A stretch of DNA of 12,285 nucleotides. Source: Lachnospiraceae bacterium. GTDB lineage: Bacteria > Bacillota > Clostridia > Lachnospirales > Lachnospiraceae. This document shows positions 6,544-12,285 of the stretch, piece by piece; the stretch's first letter is position 1, and each line of letters begins with the position of its first letter. The position numbers were made by a program, and so were the translations under genes. The notes under the pieces are model-generated. The model was not told the origin of the DNA. It made no database searches and saw only the letters and a program-made list of their open reading frames with translations. The stretch lies in NCBI GenBank assembly GCA_009774155.1, contig VSNE01000044.1, forward strand, positions 1 to 12,285. The letters are read 5' to 3'.

Positions 6544-7278
6544 ATGCACATACAAGAATTAAAATGGTACAGCGATCGGCTGCACCGTGATATGCCGCTG
6601 AAAATATACGGTCACGCGGGAAAGCCCTGCCTGGTAATTCCGTCCCAGAACGGAAAATACAATGACTTTGAAGGCTTTGGAATGGTGGAGGCCTGCCGCC
6701 CCTGGATTGATGAGGGAAAGATACGGCTTTTCTGTGTGGATACCATTGACGAAGAAACCGTATCCTGTACATGGAAAAACCCGCAGGATCGCATCGAACA
6801 GCATGAACGCTGGATGCAGTATCTGATACAGGAGGTCTGCCCTCTCATAAACCAGTACAGCAGCAATGCAATTGGTATGACTATTGGCTGCAGCATGGGA
6901 GCCTACCACGCCGGAAACCTGTTTTTCCGTTTTCCGGATCGCTTTGACGCTACCATCTGTTTAAGCGGCGTCTATGATGCTTCCAGCATTCTGGGCGGAT
7001 ATATGGACGGGCTGGTATATCTGAATTCCCCGTGTCACTGCCTGCAGAATATGCCTGCAGACCATCCCTATATGAAGCTTTACGAAAGAAGCCATATGTT
7101 TTTCTGCGTCGGACAGGGCGCATGGGAAGAGGAGCTGCTTGCAGGCACCCGGAAACTGGACAGCATACTGAAGGCCAAAGGAATCCCCGCATGGGTTGAT
7201 TATTGGGGATATGATGTAAATCATGACTGGTATTGGTGGAAAAAACAGATTGCTTATTTTCTTGGAAAAATATTATAG
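6544..7278 (+). CDS. Alpha/beta hydrolase (esterase-like), partner of the ATP-grasp ligase
   Basis: The protein has 244 residues and no signal peptide, so it is probably cytoplasmic. It resembles the small esterase-like alpha/beta hydrolase group related to esterase D/acyltransferase folds. The nucleophile elbow is GCSMGA (115-120) with Ser117 in a GxSxG context, followed by the family-like run YHAGNLFFRFPDRFD (121-135). The catalytic histidine is most likely His227 in DVNHDW (224-229). In the usual place of the acid, after the strand MFFCVGQGAW, there is Glu195 rather than an obvious Asp, so a Ser-His-Glu triad is possible. The start at 6544 is fixed by AAGGAGG (6529-6535) 8 nt upstream; longer in-frame readings only overlap the ATP-grasp gene. 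Co-expression with a ligase suggests that it hydrolyses, transfers or proofreads the ester, thioester or amide product. The substrate cannot be read from the sequence. Confidence 0.8.
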   Translation: MHIQELKWYSDRLHRDMPLKIYGHAGKPCLVIPSQNGKYNDFEGFGMVEACRPWIDEGKIRLFCVDTIDEETVSCTWKNPQDRIEQHERWMQYLIQEVCPLINQYSSNAIGMTIGCSMGAYHAGNLFFRFPDRFDATICLSGVYDASSILGGYMDGLVYLNSPCHCLQNMPADHPYMKLYERSHMFFCVGQGAWEEELLAGTRKLDSILKAKGIPAWVDYWGYDVNHDWYWWKKQIAYFLGKIL

Positions 7279-7300
7279 ATAATATTTATATATAAAGTAA

Positions 7301-7345
7301 GGACGCCGCAGATTTCCGATTCTAAATCTGAGGCGTCCGGTTTTT
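7301..7345. terminator. Strong intrinsic terminator after the ATP-grasp/hydrolase pair
   Basis: GGACGCC (7301-7307) pairs with GGCGTCC (7332-7338), and CAGATTT (7309-7315) pairs with AAATCTG (7324-7330). The two 7-bp stems are separated by one G/A mismatch, and the loop has 8 bases. GGTTTTTGCTTTT follows on the + strand. On the reverse strand the stem is followed by TTACTTTATATA, so it may also stop the convergent ArsC/Spx gene. Confidence 0.9.
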
Positions 7346-7386
7346 GCTTTTATAAGCCTATATCATACATAGAAACCCGGAAAGCA

Positions 7387-7743
7387 TTATCGTAATTTTT
7401 CCTCCCATTCTGCGGCCTTGAATCCAGCCAATACGGTATCCTCTTTGACAATCAAAGGCCTTTTTACCAGCATGCCGTCCGTTCCCAGAAGCTGAAGCTG
7501 TTCCTCTTCACTCATATTCGGAAGCTTGTCCTTTAGCTGCATAGATTTATAAAGCTGTCCGCTGGTATTGAAAAACCGTTTCAGCGGAAGCCCGCTCCTC
7601 TCATACCATGCTTTCAGCTCCTCAGCCGTCGGATTCTGCTCCTTAATATGGCGTTCTTCATATTCCACCTTTTGTTCATCCAGCCATTTCTTAGCCTTCT
7701 GGCACGTACTGCATTTGGGGTATTCTAAAAATAATACAGACAT
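7387..7743 (-). CDS. ArsC/Spx-family thioredoxin-fold protein
   Basis: This 118-residue protein belongs to the ArsC/Spx family, which includes glutaredoxin-linked arsenate reductases, the RNA-polymerase-binding regulator Spx and uncharacterised YffB-type relatives. The N-terminal motif YPKCSTCQKAKKWL carries C11-x2-C14, the CxxC redox pair as in Spx-type proteins. The C-terminal block GMLVKRPLIV contains the conserved Arg-Pro segment and a cis-Pro-like turn. No arsenic resistance genes (arsB, arsR) are nearby, so arsenate reduction is not supported by context; a thiol-redox or stress-regulatory role is equally possible. The start at 7743 is preferred over a longer in-frame reading to 7764 because GGAAGG lies just upstream and MSVLFLEYPKC matches the family start. 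It is divergent from the cyclophilin gene, with 88 bp between the start codons. Confidence 0.85.
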   Translation of the reverse strand: MSVLFLEYPKCSTCQKAKKWLDEQKVEYEERHIKEQNPTAEELKAWYERSGLPLKRFFNTSGQLYKSMQLKDKLPNMSEEEQLQLLGTDGMLVKRPLIVKEDTVLAGFKAAEWEEKLR

Positions 7744-7771
7744 CTTTTCCTTCCTTTCACACAATGTTCAT

Positions 7772-7800
7772 TTGACATTTCCTGCTTATCCGCCTACAAT
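7772..7800 (+). promoter_or_regulatory. Promoter of the cyclophilin lipoprotein gene, with overlapping inverted repeat
   Basis: A perfect TTGACA (7772-7777) is followed, after the ideal 17 bp, by TACAAT (7795-7800). The predicted start is near 7807, about 25 nt before the ATG at 7832, and GGAGG (7820-7824) is the ribosome binding site. GCTTAT (7784-7789) and ATAAGC (7799-7804) form an inverted repeat that spans the -10 and could be an operator. Confidence 0.8.
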
Positions 7801-7831
7801 AAGCACAATCATATTTTTTGGAGGTACTATT

Positions 7832-8491
7832 ATGAAAAAATTAACAACTCTTTTTCTGTGTCTGGCGCTTTTCGGGGCCGTCATCACCGGATGCGGCTCC
7901 AAGTCAGAGAAACCCGGCGCTGCAGATTCCGAGGACACAGCCCAGGAAGCATCCCGGGAAACCCCGGATGAAGATACGCCTGAGGAGCTTTTGTCCGGCG
8001 CTCACCACGCGGAAATAGAGGTGGAAGGCTACGGCACGATCGCTTTGGAACTGGATGCCGACACTGCCCCTGTCTCTGTCACCAACTTTGTCAATCTGGC
8101 AAAAGACGGATTCTACAACGGCCTGACCTTCCATCGCATCATCAGCGGCTTTATGATACAGGGCGGAGATCCTCTCGGCAACGGAACCGGCGGCTCCGAC
8201 AAAACCATTAAAGGGGAGTTTTCCGATAACGGCATTGAAAATAACATCTCCCATGTACGGGGAGTAATCTCTATGGCAAGAGCAAATGATCCTGACAGCG
8301 CTTCCTCCCAGTTCTTTATCGTTCATGAGGACAGCAACTTTTTAGACGGTCAGTATGCCGCCTTCGGCCATGTGACTGAGGGGATGGAAATTGTTGACCA
8401 AATCTGTCAGGATACGCCTGTACAGGACAGCAACGGCACTGTTTCTGCGGACGATCAGCCGGTGATCTCATCCATCAGCATCATTGACTGA
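7832..8491 (+). CDS. Cyclophilin-type peptidyl-prolyl isomerase, lipoprotein
   Basis: The 219-residue protein is a cyclophilin that speeds cis-trans isomerisation of proline bonds. Residues 1-20 are a lipoprotein signal peptide ending in the lipobox ITGC, with lipid attachment at Cys21, so it should sit on the outer face of the membrane. A Glu/Asp/Pro-rich linker (about 22-55) leads to the cyclophilin domain (about 58-219). Active-site motifs are TFHRIISGFMIQGGDP (99-114, Arg102, Phe107, Gln110) and SMARANDPDSASSQFFI (147-163, Gln160, Phe162). The usual cyclosporin-contact Trp is replaced by Phe170 in NFLDG, as in many bacterial cyclophilins. The ATG at 7832 follows GGAGG and gives a normal signal peptide, so the upstream in-frame extension is rejected. 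It is transcribed alone and probably assists folding of secreted proteins. Confidence 0.93.
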   Translation: MKKLTTLFLCLALFGAVITGCGSKSEKPGAADSEDTAQEASRETPDEDTPEELLSGAHHAEIEVEGYGTIALELDADTAPVSVTNFVNLAKDGFYNGLTFHRIISGFMIQGGDPLGNGTGGSDKTIKGEFSDNGIENNISHVRGVISMARANDPDSASSQFFIVHEDSNFLDGQYAAFGHVTEGMEIVDQICQDTPVQDSNGTVSADDQPVISSISIID

Positions 8492-8537
8492 TTCCGGGCT
8501 GCTTACAGCAGAACAACATACGATAATAAATTACAAA

Positions 8538-8580
8538 AGATCCCCGGAGAAAATATCAGGACTTATTTCTCCGGGGATCT
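8538..8580. terminator. Bidirectional terminator between the cyclophilin gene and fba
   Basis: A perfect 15-bp stem pairs 8538-8552 with 8566-8580 across a 13-base loop (core ATCCCCGGAGAAA). On the reverse strand it is followed by TTTGTAATTTATTATC, a reasonable T-rich tail for fba, whose stop is 42 nt away. On the + strand no T run follows, so it is likely less efficient for the cyclophilin gene. Confidence 0.85.
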
Positions 8581-8622
8581 CTGCTTACAAATCTGACAGC
8601 TTTAAGATTATATTGTTTTCAA

Positions 8623-9561
8623 TCAGGCCTTTCCTTCAGAGCCAAGAACATCTTTAATCTTGTGAGCAACAATCGTTTTCACGTTAGCGCGTCCAACCTT
8701 CAGATATTCACGCGGATCAAATGCCGCCGGATTAGTCCACATAACCTCACGGATACCGGCAGTCATAGCAAGACGCAGGTCAGAGTCAATATTGATCTTG
8801 CATACTGCGGATCTTGCAGCCTGACGAAGCTGTTCTTCCGGAACGCCGATAGCATCCTTCAGAGCGCCGCCGTGCTCGTTGATAATTTTAACGAATTCCT
8901 GAGGAACAGAAGAAGCGCCGTGAAGAACAATCGGGAACTCCGGAATTCTTTTCTCAATCTCAGCAAGGATATCAAACCGAAGCTGCGGATTGGTGCCCGG
9001 TTTAAATTTGTATGCGCCGTGGCTGGTTCCGATTGCAATCGCCAGAGAGTCAACTCCTGTACGGGTAACGAACTCTTCCACCTCATCCGGCTGAGTATAG
9101 GCTGCGTCAGCATCAGATACGTTCACTGCATCCTCGATACCGGCCAGTCTGCCAAGCTCCGCCTCTACTACTACGCCCTTTGCATGAGCATATTCAACAA
9201 CTTTTTTCGTAAGTTCAATGTTGGTCTCGAAATCATGATGAGAACCGTCAATCATAACAGAAGTAAATCCGCCGTCGATACAAGACTTGCAGATTTCAAA
9301 ATCAGCGCCGTGATCCAAATGCAGAGCGATCGGAAGATCCGGAGCTTCTGCCAAAACAGCCTCCACTAATTTTACCAGATAGTTGTGTTTCGCATACTTT
9401 CTTGCTCCTGCAGACACCTGTAAAATAACCGGGGATTTCAACTCGATAGCCGCGTCAGCGATACCCTGAACGATCTCCATATTATTTACGTTGAACGCAC
9501 CGATTGCATAGCCGCCTTCATAGGCTTTTTTAAACATTTCTTTGGTTGTAACTAATGGCAT
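8623..9561 (-). CDS. fba: Class II fructose-1,6-bisphosphate aldolase
   Basis: This zinc-dependent cytoplasmic enzyme reversibly splits fructose 1,6-bisphosphate into dihydroxyacetone phosphate and glyceraldehyde 3-phosphate, a central step of glycolysis and gluconeogenesis. The 312-residue protein shows AIGAFNVNNME (19-29), HLDHGAD (81-87, with catalytic Asp83 and zinc ligand His84), EAELGRLAG (133-141), the zinc histidine in TSHGAYK (179-185), LHGASSVP (213-220, His214) and the phosphate-binding KINIDSDLR (255-263). The related tagatose-bisphosphate aldolases share these motifs, but the lone gene context and sequence favour fba. The start MPLVTT at 9561 matches the family; AGAAAGGA (9573-9580) lies 11 nt upstream. 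In-frame starts further upstream (9573, 9588) lack proper spacing. It is transcribed alone, ended by the shared hairpin at 8538-8580. Confidence 0.96.
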   Translation of the reverse strand: MPLVTTKEMFKKAYEGGYAIGAFNVNNMEIVQGIADAAIELKSPVILQVSAGARKYAKHNYLVKLVEAVLAEAPDLPIALHLDHGADFEICKSCIDGGFTSVMIDGSHHDFETNIELTKKVVEYAHAKGVVVEAELGRLAGIEDAVNVSDADAAYTQPDEVEEFVTRTGVDSLAIAIGTSHGAYKFKPGTNPQLRFDILAEIEKRIPEFPIVLHGASSVPQEFVKIINEHGGALKDAIGVPEEQLRQAARSAVCKINIDSDLRLAMTAGIREVMWTNPAAFDPREYLKVGRANVKTIVAHKIKDVLGSEGKA

Positions 9562-9616
9562 TGGTTTTGTCATCCTTTCTTCATCCAAGATTTGGCACCC
9601 TCGTGCCTATACACGT

Positions 9617-9645
9617 ATATTACTACATTTTTCCCAAATCAACAA
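9617..9645 (-). promoter_or_regulatory. Putative promoter of fba
   Basis: Read on the reverse strand, TTGTTG (9645-9640) and TAATAT (9622-9617) are 17 bp apart, about 55 bp upstream of the fba start codon. The -35 matches only its first three positions, so the call is moderate. Confidence 0.5.
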
Positions 9646-9674
9646 GAAATTTCTCATATATTTTCAGAATATCT

Positions 9675-10775
9675 TCAGGAAATCACTGCATAATCCCGGA
9701 TCAGGTTAAGCACCTTCTCCTGAATCAGCTCTTCCTCCATCTCCGCGCGGCTGTATACAGCCTCCACCTCCGAGGTATCCTCATATCCGTAATCTGCCGC
9801 CACACTGCCGAGCCTCTCCCGGTATTCCTCCTCACTGACCTTCAGCCCTTCTTTTTCCGCTATCTCATGAAAGACCAAAGTCATCTGTACCCGAAATGCC
9901 GCCGTTTCGCGGAATGCCTTCCTTAACTGTTCCTCTGTTGTTCCCATATAGCTTCCCAGAAATGTGTCCAAATCCATCCCGTACATAGCTGCATAGGCAG
10001 CATATTCGCTCATCATCTGATCTGAGTATAATTTAACATCCGCCTCCTGGATCTCAATCTGACAGGCATCCAGAAGAGCAGCCACCAGATCATATTCCAG
10101 ATTTTCGTCCGCTTCCTCTTCCGCGTCGGCCTCCATCTCTTTCCGGACGGCGGCAAGCATATCTGTTTCATTGTCATATCCCAGTTTTTCCTTGATAAAG
10201 TCATCTCCCCAATCCTCCATATCATATTCCTGAACACTATGCACATGAACCTCAAAGCGCGCAGCCTTTCCTGCCATCTCTTCATAGTAATCCTCCGGGA
10301 AGGTTACATTCACTTCCACATCGCTGCCAGCCTTTGCCCCTATCAGCTGCTCCTCAAAGCCAGGCACAAATTCTCCGCTTCCAATCTCCAGGGAACGTTC
10401 CTTTCCTGAAAGCTCATCCGATGTCTCCTGGTCCACATAACCGGTAAAGTCAATAAGCACAACGTCCCCCTTCCGCGCTTCCCGATCCACAGTCACCAGA
10501 TCCGTACATTCTTTTTTCATCCTGTCCGCTTCATCCCGGACCTCCTCGTCTGTAACCTCTTTTATGTTTCTGACTGCCTCAAGCCCTTTGTAGTTTCCCA
10601 TAGATACAATTCTGCTGGTCAGATCCTCATATAAAACCGGTTCATAGGACGGCAGCTCTGTCTCTCCCTTTTCCGCCTCCAAATCTTCTGCAGGAGCCTT
10701 TGCATCCTTTCCCCGGCACGCTGTCAGGCCAAGCGCTGCCACTGCCAGCAGCGCCATGATATGCTTTCTTTTCAT
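9675..10775 (-). CDS. Trigger-factor-like lipoprotein with FKBP-type isomerase domain
   Basis: The 366-residue protein has a lipoprotein signal peptide: basic KRKH, a hydrophobic run and the lipobox LTAC with Cys20. An acidic linker follows. An FKBP-type domain (about 100-183) of the trigger-factor kind is recognisable by KGDVVLIDFTGYVD (102-115), LEIGSGEFVPGFEEQLIG (129-146) and VTFPEDY (157-163). Residues about 186-366 are helical and acidic, resembling the trigger factor C-terminal chaperone arms. The N-terminal ribosome-binding domain of cytosolic trigger factor (about 430 residues in all) is missing. It is therefore inferred to be an extracytoplasmic foldase, a functional parallel of PrsA, rather than the ribosome-bound Tig. 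The ATG at 10775 is chosen because AAGG lies 6 nt upstream; an ATG at 10781 abuts that site, and a TTG at 10805 would add residues before the signal peptide. Its stop lies 113 bp upstream of the fba start, but fba seems to have its own promoter. Confidence 0.87.
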   Translation of the reverse strand: MKRKHIMALLAVAALGLTACRGKDAKAPAEDLEAEKGETELPSYEPVLYEDLTSRIVSMGNYKGLEAVRNIKEVTDEEVRDEADRMKKECTDLVTVDREARKGDVVLIDFTGYVDQETSDELSGKERSLEIGSGEFVPGFEEQLIGAKAGSDVEVNVTFPEDYYEEMAGKAARFEVHVHSVQEYDMEDWGDDFIKEKLGYDNETDMLAAVRKEMEADAEEEADENLEYDLVAALLDACQIEIQEADVKLYSDQMMSEYAAYAAMYGMDLDTFLGSYMGTTEEQLRKAFRETAAFRVQMTLVFHEIAEKEGLKVSEEEYRERLGSVAADYGYEDTSEVEAVYSRAEMEEELIQEKVLNLIRDYAVIS

Positions 10776-10912
10776 CTTCATCCTTATCTGCTCTTCCTCT
10801 CTCAATAAAAAATTTATTTATGAAACATAATATCTTCCAGACTCCATTACAGCTTTCGGCACAGAATATCATCAACCCTTTCTGTATCTTCAAAGACGCC
10901 GGGCACTATTTC

Positions 10913-10941
10913 TTGCATTTTATAGGAAACAATGCTACAAT
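10913..10941 (+). promoter_or_regulatory. Putative extended -10 promoter of the 147-residue membrane protein gene
   Basis: TTGCAT (10913-10918) and TACAAT (10936-10941) are 17 bp apart, with TGC (10933-10935) directly before the -10. It lies about 38 bp before the start codon. The rest of the gap between the divergent genes (10776-10912) shows nothing else I can support. Confidence 0.6.
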
Positions 10942-10978
10942 GTAACGAAAAAACAGAACAGGAGGAGCACAGGATACA

Positions 10979-11422
10979 ATGATGTGGAAAGTATTGCTAG
11001 TCATTCTTGTAATTCTGGTCATCATCCTGGCAGTCTTATATTATTTCGGCAACAAGATGCAGAAAAAGCAGGCCGAGAACCAGGCACAGTTGGATGCCAT
11101 GGCACAGACCGTCAGTATGCTGATTATTGATAAGAAGCGATTGAAAGTAAAAGACTCCGGACTTCCTTCCATGGTCATCGACCAGACCCCGAAATATCTG
11201 CGCTGGTCCAAAATGCCGATTGTGAAAGCAAAGGTCGGACCGAAGATCATGTCGCTGGTGGCAGATGAGAAGGTTTTTGAACTTCTTCCGGTTAAAAAAG
11301 AGGTCAAAGTCGTTGTCAGCGGCATCTATATCACCGCCATCAAAAGCGCAAGGGGCGGCATCGAAAAGCCTGAGAAAAAACAAGGTTTTTTCAAACGCCA
11401 TTTTGGCAAAAAAAACAAATAA
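10979..11422 (+). CDS. Membrane-anchored protein of unknown function
   Basis: I do not recognise a named family. The 147-residue product starts with one strongly hydrophobic segment (about 4-22) followed by positive residues (KMQKKQ), which predicts an N-terminal anchor with the rest in the cytoplasm. Residues about 27-45 are charged and possibly coiled coil. A compact, probably beta-rich domain (about 46-122) follows, with SMLIIDKKR, GLPSMVIDQTPKYLRWSKMP and VKKEVKVVVSGIYITAI. The tail is very basic (GFFKRHFGKKNK), suggesting contact with phospholipid head groups or nucleic acid. AGGAGGA (10960-10966) is 12 nt before the first ATG; an AGGA at 10971 could instead serve the adjacent ATG at 10982, so the first residue is uncertain by one. 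It has its own promoter and a terminator directly downstream. The real ORF is supported by start signals and composition, not by function. Confidence 0.75.
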   Translation: MMWKVLLVILVILVIILAVLYYFGNKMQKKQAENQAQLDAMAQTVSMLIIDKKRLKVKDSGLPSMVIDQTPKYLRWSKMPIVKAKVGPKIMSLVADEKVFELLPVKKEVKVVVSGIYITAIKSARGGIEKPEKKQGFFKRHFGKKNK

Positions 11423-11429
11423 TTACTCA

Positions 11430-11500
11430 AAGGACAGGGAACTGGTTTTATTATAAAGCCGGTTCCTTTTATATTGGCAGAAAAACAGTCCCCTGTCCTT
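11430..11500. terminator. Terminator between convergent genes, with nested outer stem
   Basis: The inner hairpin pairs 11438-11449 with 11455-11466 (12 bp including two G-U, 5-base loop) and is followed by TTTTATATT, a good + strand terminator for the 147-residue protein gene. An outer perfect 10-bp inverted repeat, AAGGACAGGG (11430-11439) with CCCTGTCCTT (11491-11500), encloses it and starts 2 bp after the response regulator stop codon. The two stems share two bases, so they may be alternatives used in the two directions. Confidence 0.85.
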
Positions 11501-11501
11501 A

Positions 11502-12191
11502 TTATACTTTAAACCGATATCCCACGCCCCATATTGTCTCTATATACTGAGGTTTTGCTGTATTAAACTCAATCTTCTCACGGATTTTCTTAATATGCAC
11601 AGTAACGGTTGCAATATCCCCAATGGACTCCATATCCCAGATTTTACTGAACAGCTCCTCCTTCGTAAACACATGGTTCGGGTTCTGGGCAAGAAAAGTA
11701 AGCAGATCAAATTCTTTAGAGGTAAAGGGCTTCTCCTCTCCGTTGATCCACACACGGCGGGCCGTCTTGTCAATTTTAATGCCTCGAATCTCTATCGTCT
11801 CATTTTCCTGAACACCGCTGCCGATCAGACGTTCATACCGCGCCAGATGAGCTTTCACACGAGCCACCAATTCGCTCGGGCTGAAAGGCTTGGTCATATA
11901 GTCGTCCGCGCCAAGACCCAGCCCGCGGATTTTATCAATATCATCCTTTTTCGCAGAGACCATAATAACCGGAATATTTTTCTCCTCACGGATTTTCTTA
12001 CAGATCTCAAATCCGTCCACACCCGGAAGCATCAGATCCAGAATAATCAGATCAAATCCTTCCTTCAATGCCCGCGTAAGGCCGATATCTCCCCGCTCCT
12101 CCGTCTCTACCTCAAAACCGCTCAGCTCCAGGTAGTCCTTTTCCAGATCTGCAATTGCCTCTTCATCTTCAATAATCAAAATCTTACTCAC
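11502..12191 (-). CDS. OmpR/PhoB-family response regulator
   Basis: This 229-residue two-component transcription factor has a receiver domain (1-120) and a winged-helix DNA-binding domain (about 130-229). The receiver shows the acidic pocket Glu8-Asp9 in IIEDEE, the phosphorylation site Asp52 in LIILDLMLPG, Ser79 in MVSAKK and Lys101 in MTKPFSP, so it should be phosphorylated normally. The output domain carries RRVWINGEE, FTSKEFDLL, the recognition-helix region ATVTVHIKKIREKI and the final hairpin IWGVGYRF. The start codon is GTG at 12191, set by AGGAGG (12201-12206) nine nt upstream; a GTG four bases earlier is out of frame and meets a stop at once. No histidine kinase is visible: the downstream neighbour is convergent, so a partner must lie beyond the right edge or elsewhere. 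The signal and target genes cannot be inferred. Confidence 0.93.
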   Translation of the reverse strand: MSKILIIEDEEAIADLEKDYLELSGFEVETEERGDIGLTRALKEGFDLIILDLMLPGVDGFEICKKIREEKNIPVIMVSAKKDDIDKIRGLGLGADDYMTKPFSPSELVARVKAHLARYERLIGSGVQENETIEIRGIKIDKTARRVWINGEEKPFTSKEFDLLTFLAQNPNHVFTKEELFSKIWDMESIGDIATVTVHIKKIREKIEFNTAKPQYIETIWGVGYRFKV

Positions 12192-12254
12192 TCACCGGTA
12201 CCTCCTGATATTAACTAAGCACAAAATACATCGTCGTGCCAGCTCATTCCCAGC

Positions 12255-12277
12255 TTGTGGCCACAACCTAACCACAA
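12255..12277. promoter_or_regulatory. Candidate operator upstream of the response regulator
   Basis: TTGTGGCCACAA (12255-12266) is a perfect 12-bp palindrome. Its right half CCACAA recurs at 12272-12277 after 5 bp, giving a direct repeat with an 11-bp period on the strand of the regulator gene (TTGTGG-N5-TTGTGG). OmpR-family regulators often bind such tandem hexamers. It lies 64-86 bp upstream of the GTG start. No clear -35/-10 pair was found in the remaining 94-bp upstream stretch. Confidence 0.4.
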
Positions 12278-12285
12278 TGCTCTTG

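Noticed and set aside
7387..7743. Arsenic-resistance operon
   Set aside because: Only an ArsC/Spx-fold protein is present; no arsR, arsB or acr3 nearby, and the CxxC pattern fits Spx-type relatives as well.
8662..9369. 235-codon open frame on the + strand inside fba
   Set aside because: It is antisense to a highly conserved aldolase and reflects its codon bias.
11595..12218. 207-codon open frame on the + strand inside the response regulator
   Set aside because: It is antisense to an intact response regulator with all key residues, and lacks a ribosome binding site.
1..12285. CRISPR arrays, insertion sequences, tRNA or rRNA genes, prophage genes
   Set aside because: No regularly spaced repeats, transposase motifs, cloverleaf sequences or phage structural genes were seen; the DnaD/DnaC pair also occurs in phages, but here it is next to murC and prs with chromosomal-type neighbours.

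Overview
The window looks like a chromosomal, mostly core-genome segment of a low-to-mid GC Firmicute, most likely a Lachnospiraceae (Clostridium cluster XIVa) relative. This is inferred from strong AGGAGG-type ribosome binding sites, sigma-A-like promoters with extended -10 elements, a DnaD/DnaI-type helicase-loading gene pair, Gram-positive lipoproteins and the general look of the proteins. No mobile element, CRISPR array, rRNA or tRNA was seen.

Left part (1-3885, + strand): murC (peptidoglycan precursor ligase) is followed by a 395-bp gene-free region. That region holds four perfect DnaA boxes (TTATCCACA), arranged as two identical head-to-tail pairs, plus several one-mismatch boxes. Next come a DnaD-domain replication protein and a DnaC/DnaI-like AAA+ helicase loader, with only 10 bp between them. 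The layout suggests that DnaA either regulates its partner replication genes here or is titrated here; an origin-like role is possible but unproven.

Middle-left (3892-7345, + strand): a divergent, extended ribose-phosphate pyrophosphokinase has its own promoter. After a hairpin there follow an ATP-grasp ligase of unknown substrate and, 16 bp later, a small GxSxG alpha/beta hydrolase. The ligase and hydrolase form a tight two-gene unit ended by a strong terminator. This pair is the best candidate for an undescribed biochemical system in the window.

Middle-right (7387-10775): an ArsC/Spx-family thiol protein (- strand) is divergent from a cyclophilin-type peptidyl-prolyl isomerase lipoprotein (+). 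Class II fructose-bisphosphate aldolase (-) converges on the cyclophilin at a shared 15-bp hairpin. Upstream of the aldolase, on the same strand, is a trigger-factor-like lipoprotein that keeps the FKBP and C-terminal chaperone regions but has a lipoprotein signal where trigger factor has its ribosome-binding domain. Two predicted surface-anchored foldases therefore flank the aldolase gene.

Right end (10913-12285): a 147-residue membrane-anchored protein of unknown function (+) converges on an OmpR/PhoB-family response regulator (-, GTG start). No histidine kinase gene is visible. About 65-85 bp upstream of the regulator is a palindrome combined with an 11-bp-period direct repeat that resembles an OmpR-family operator.
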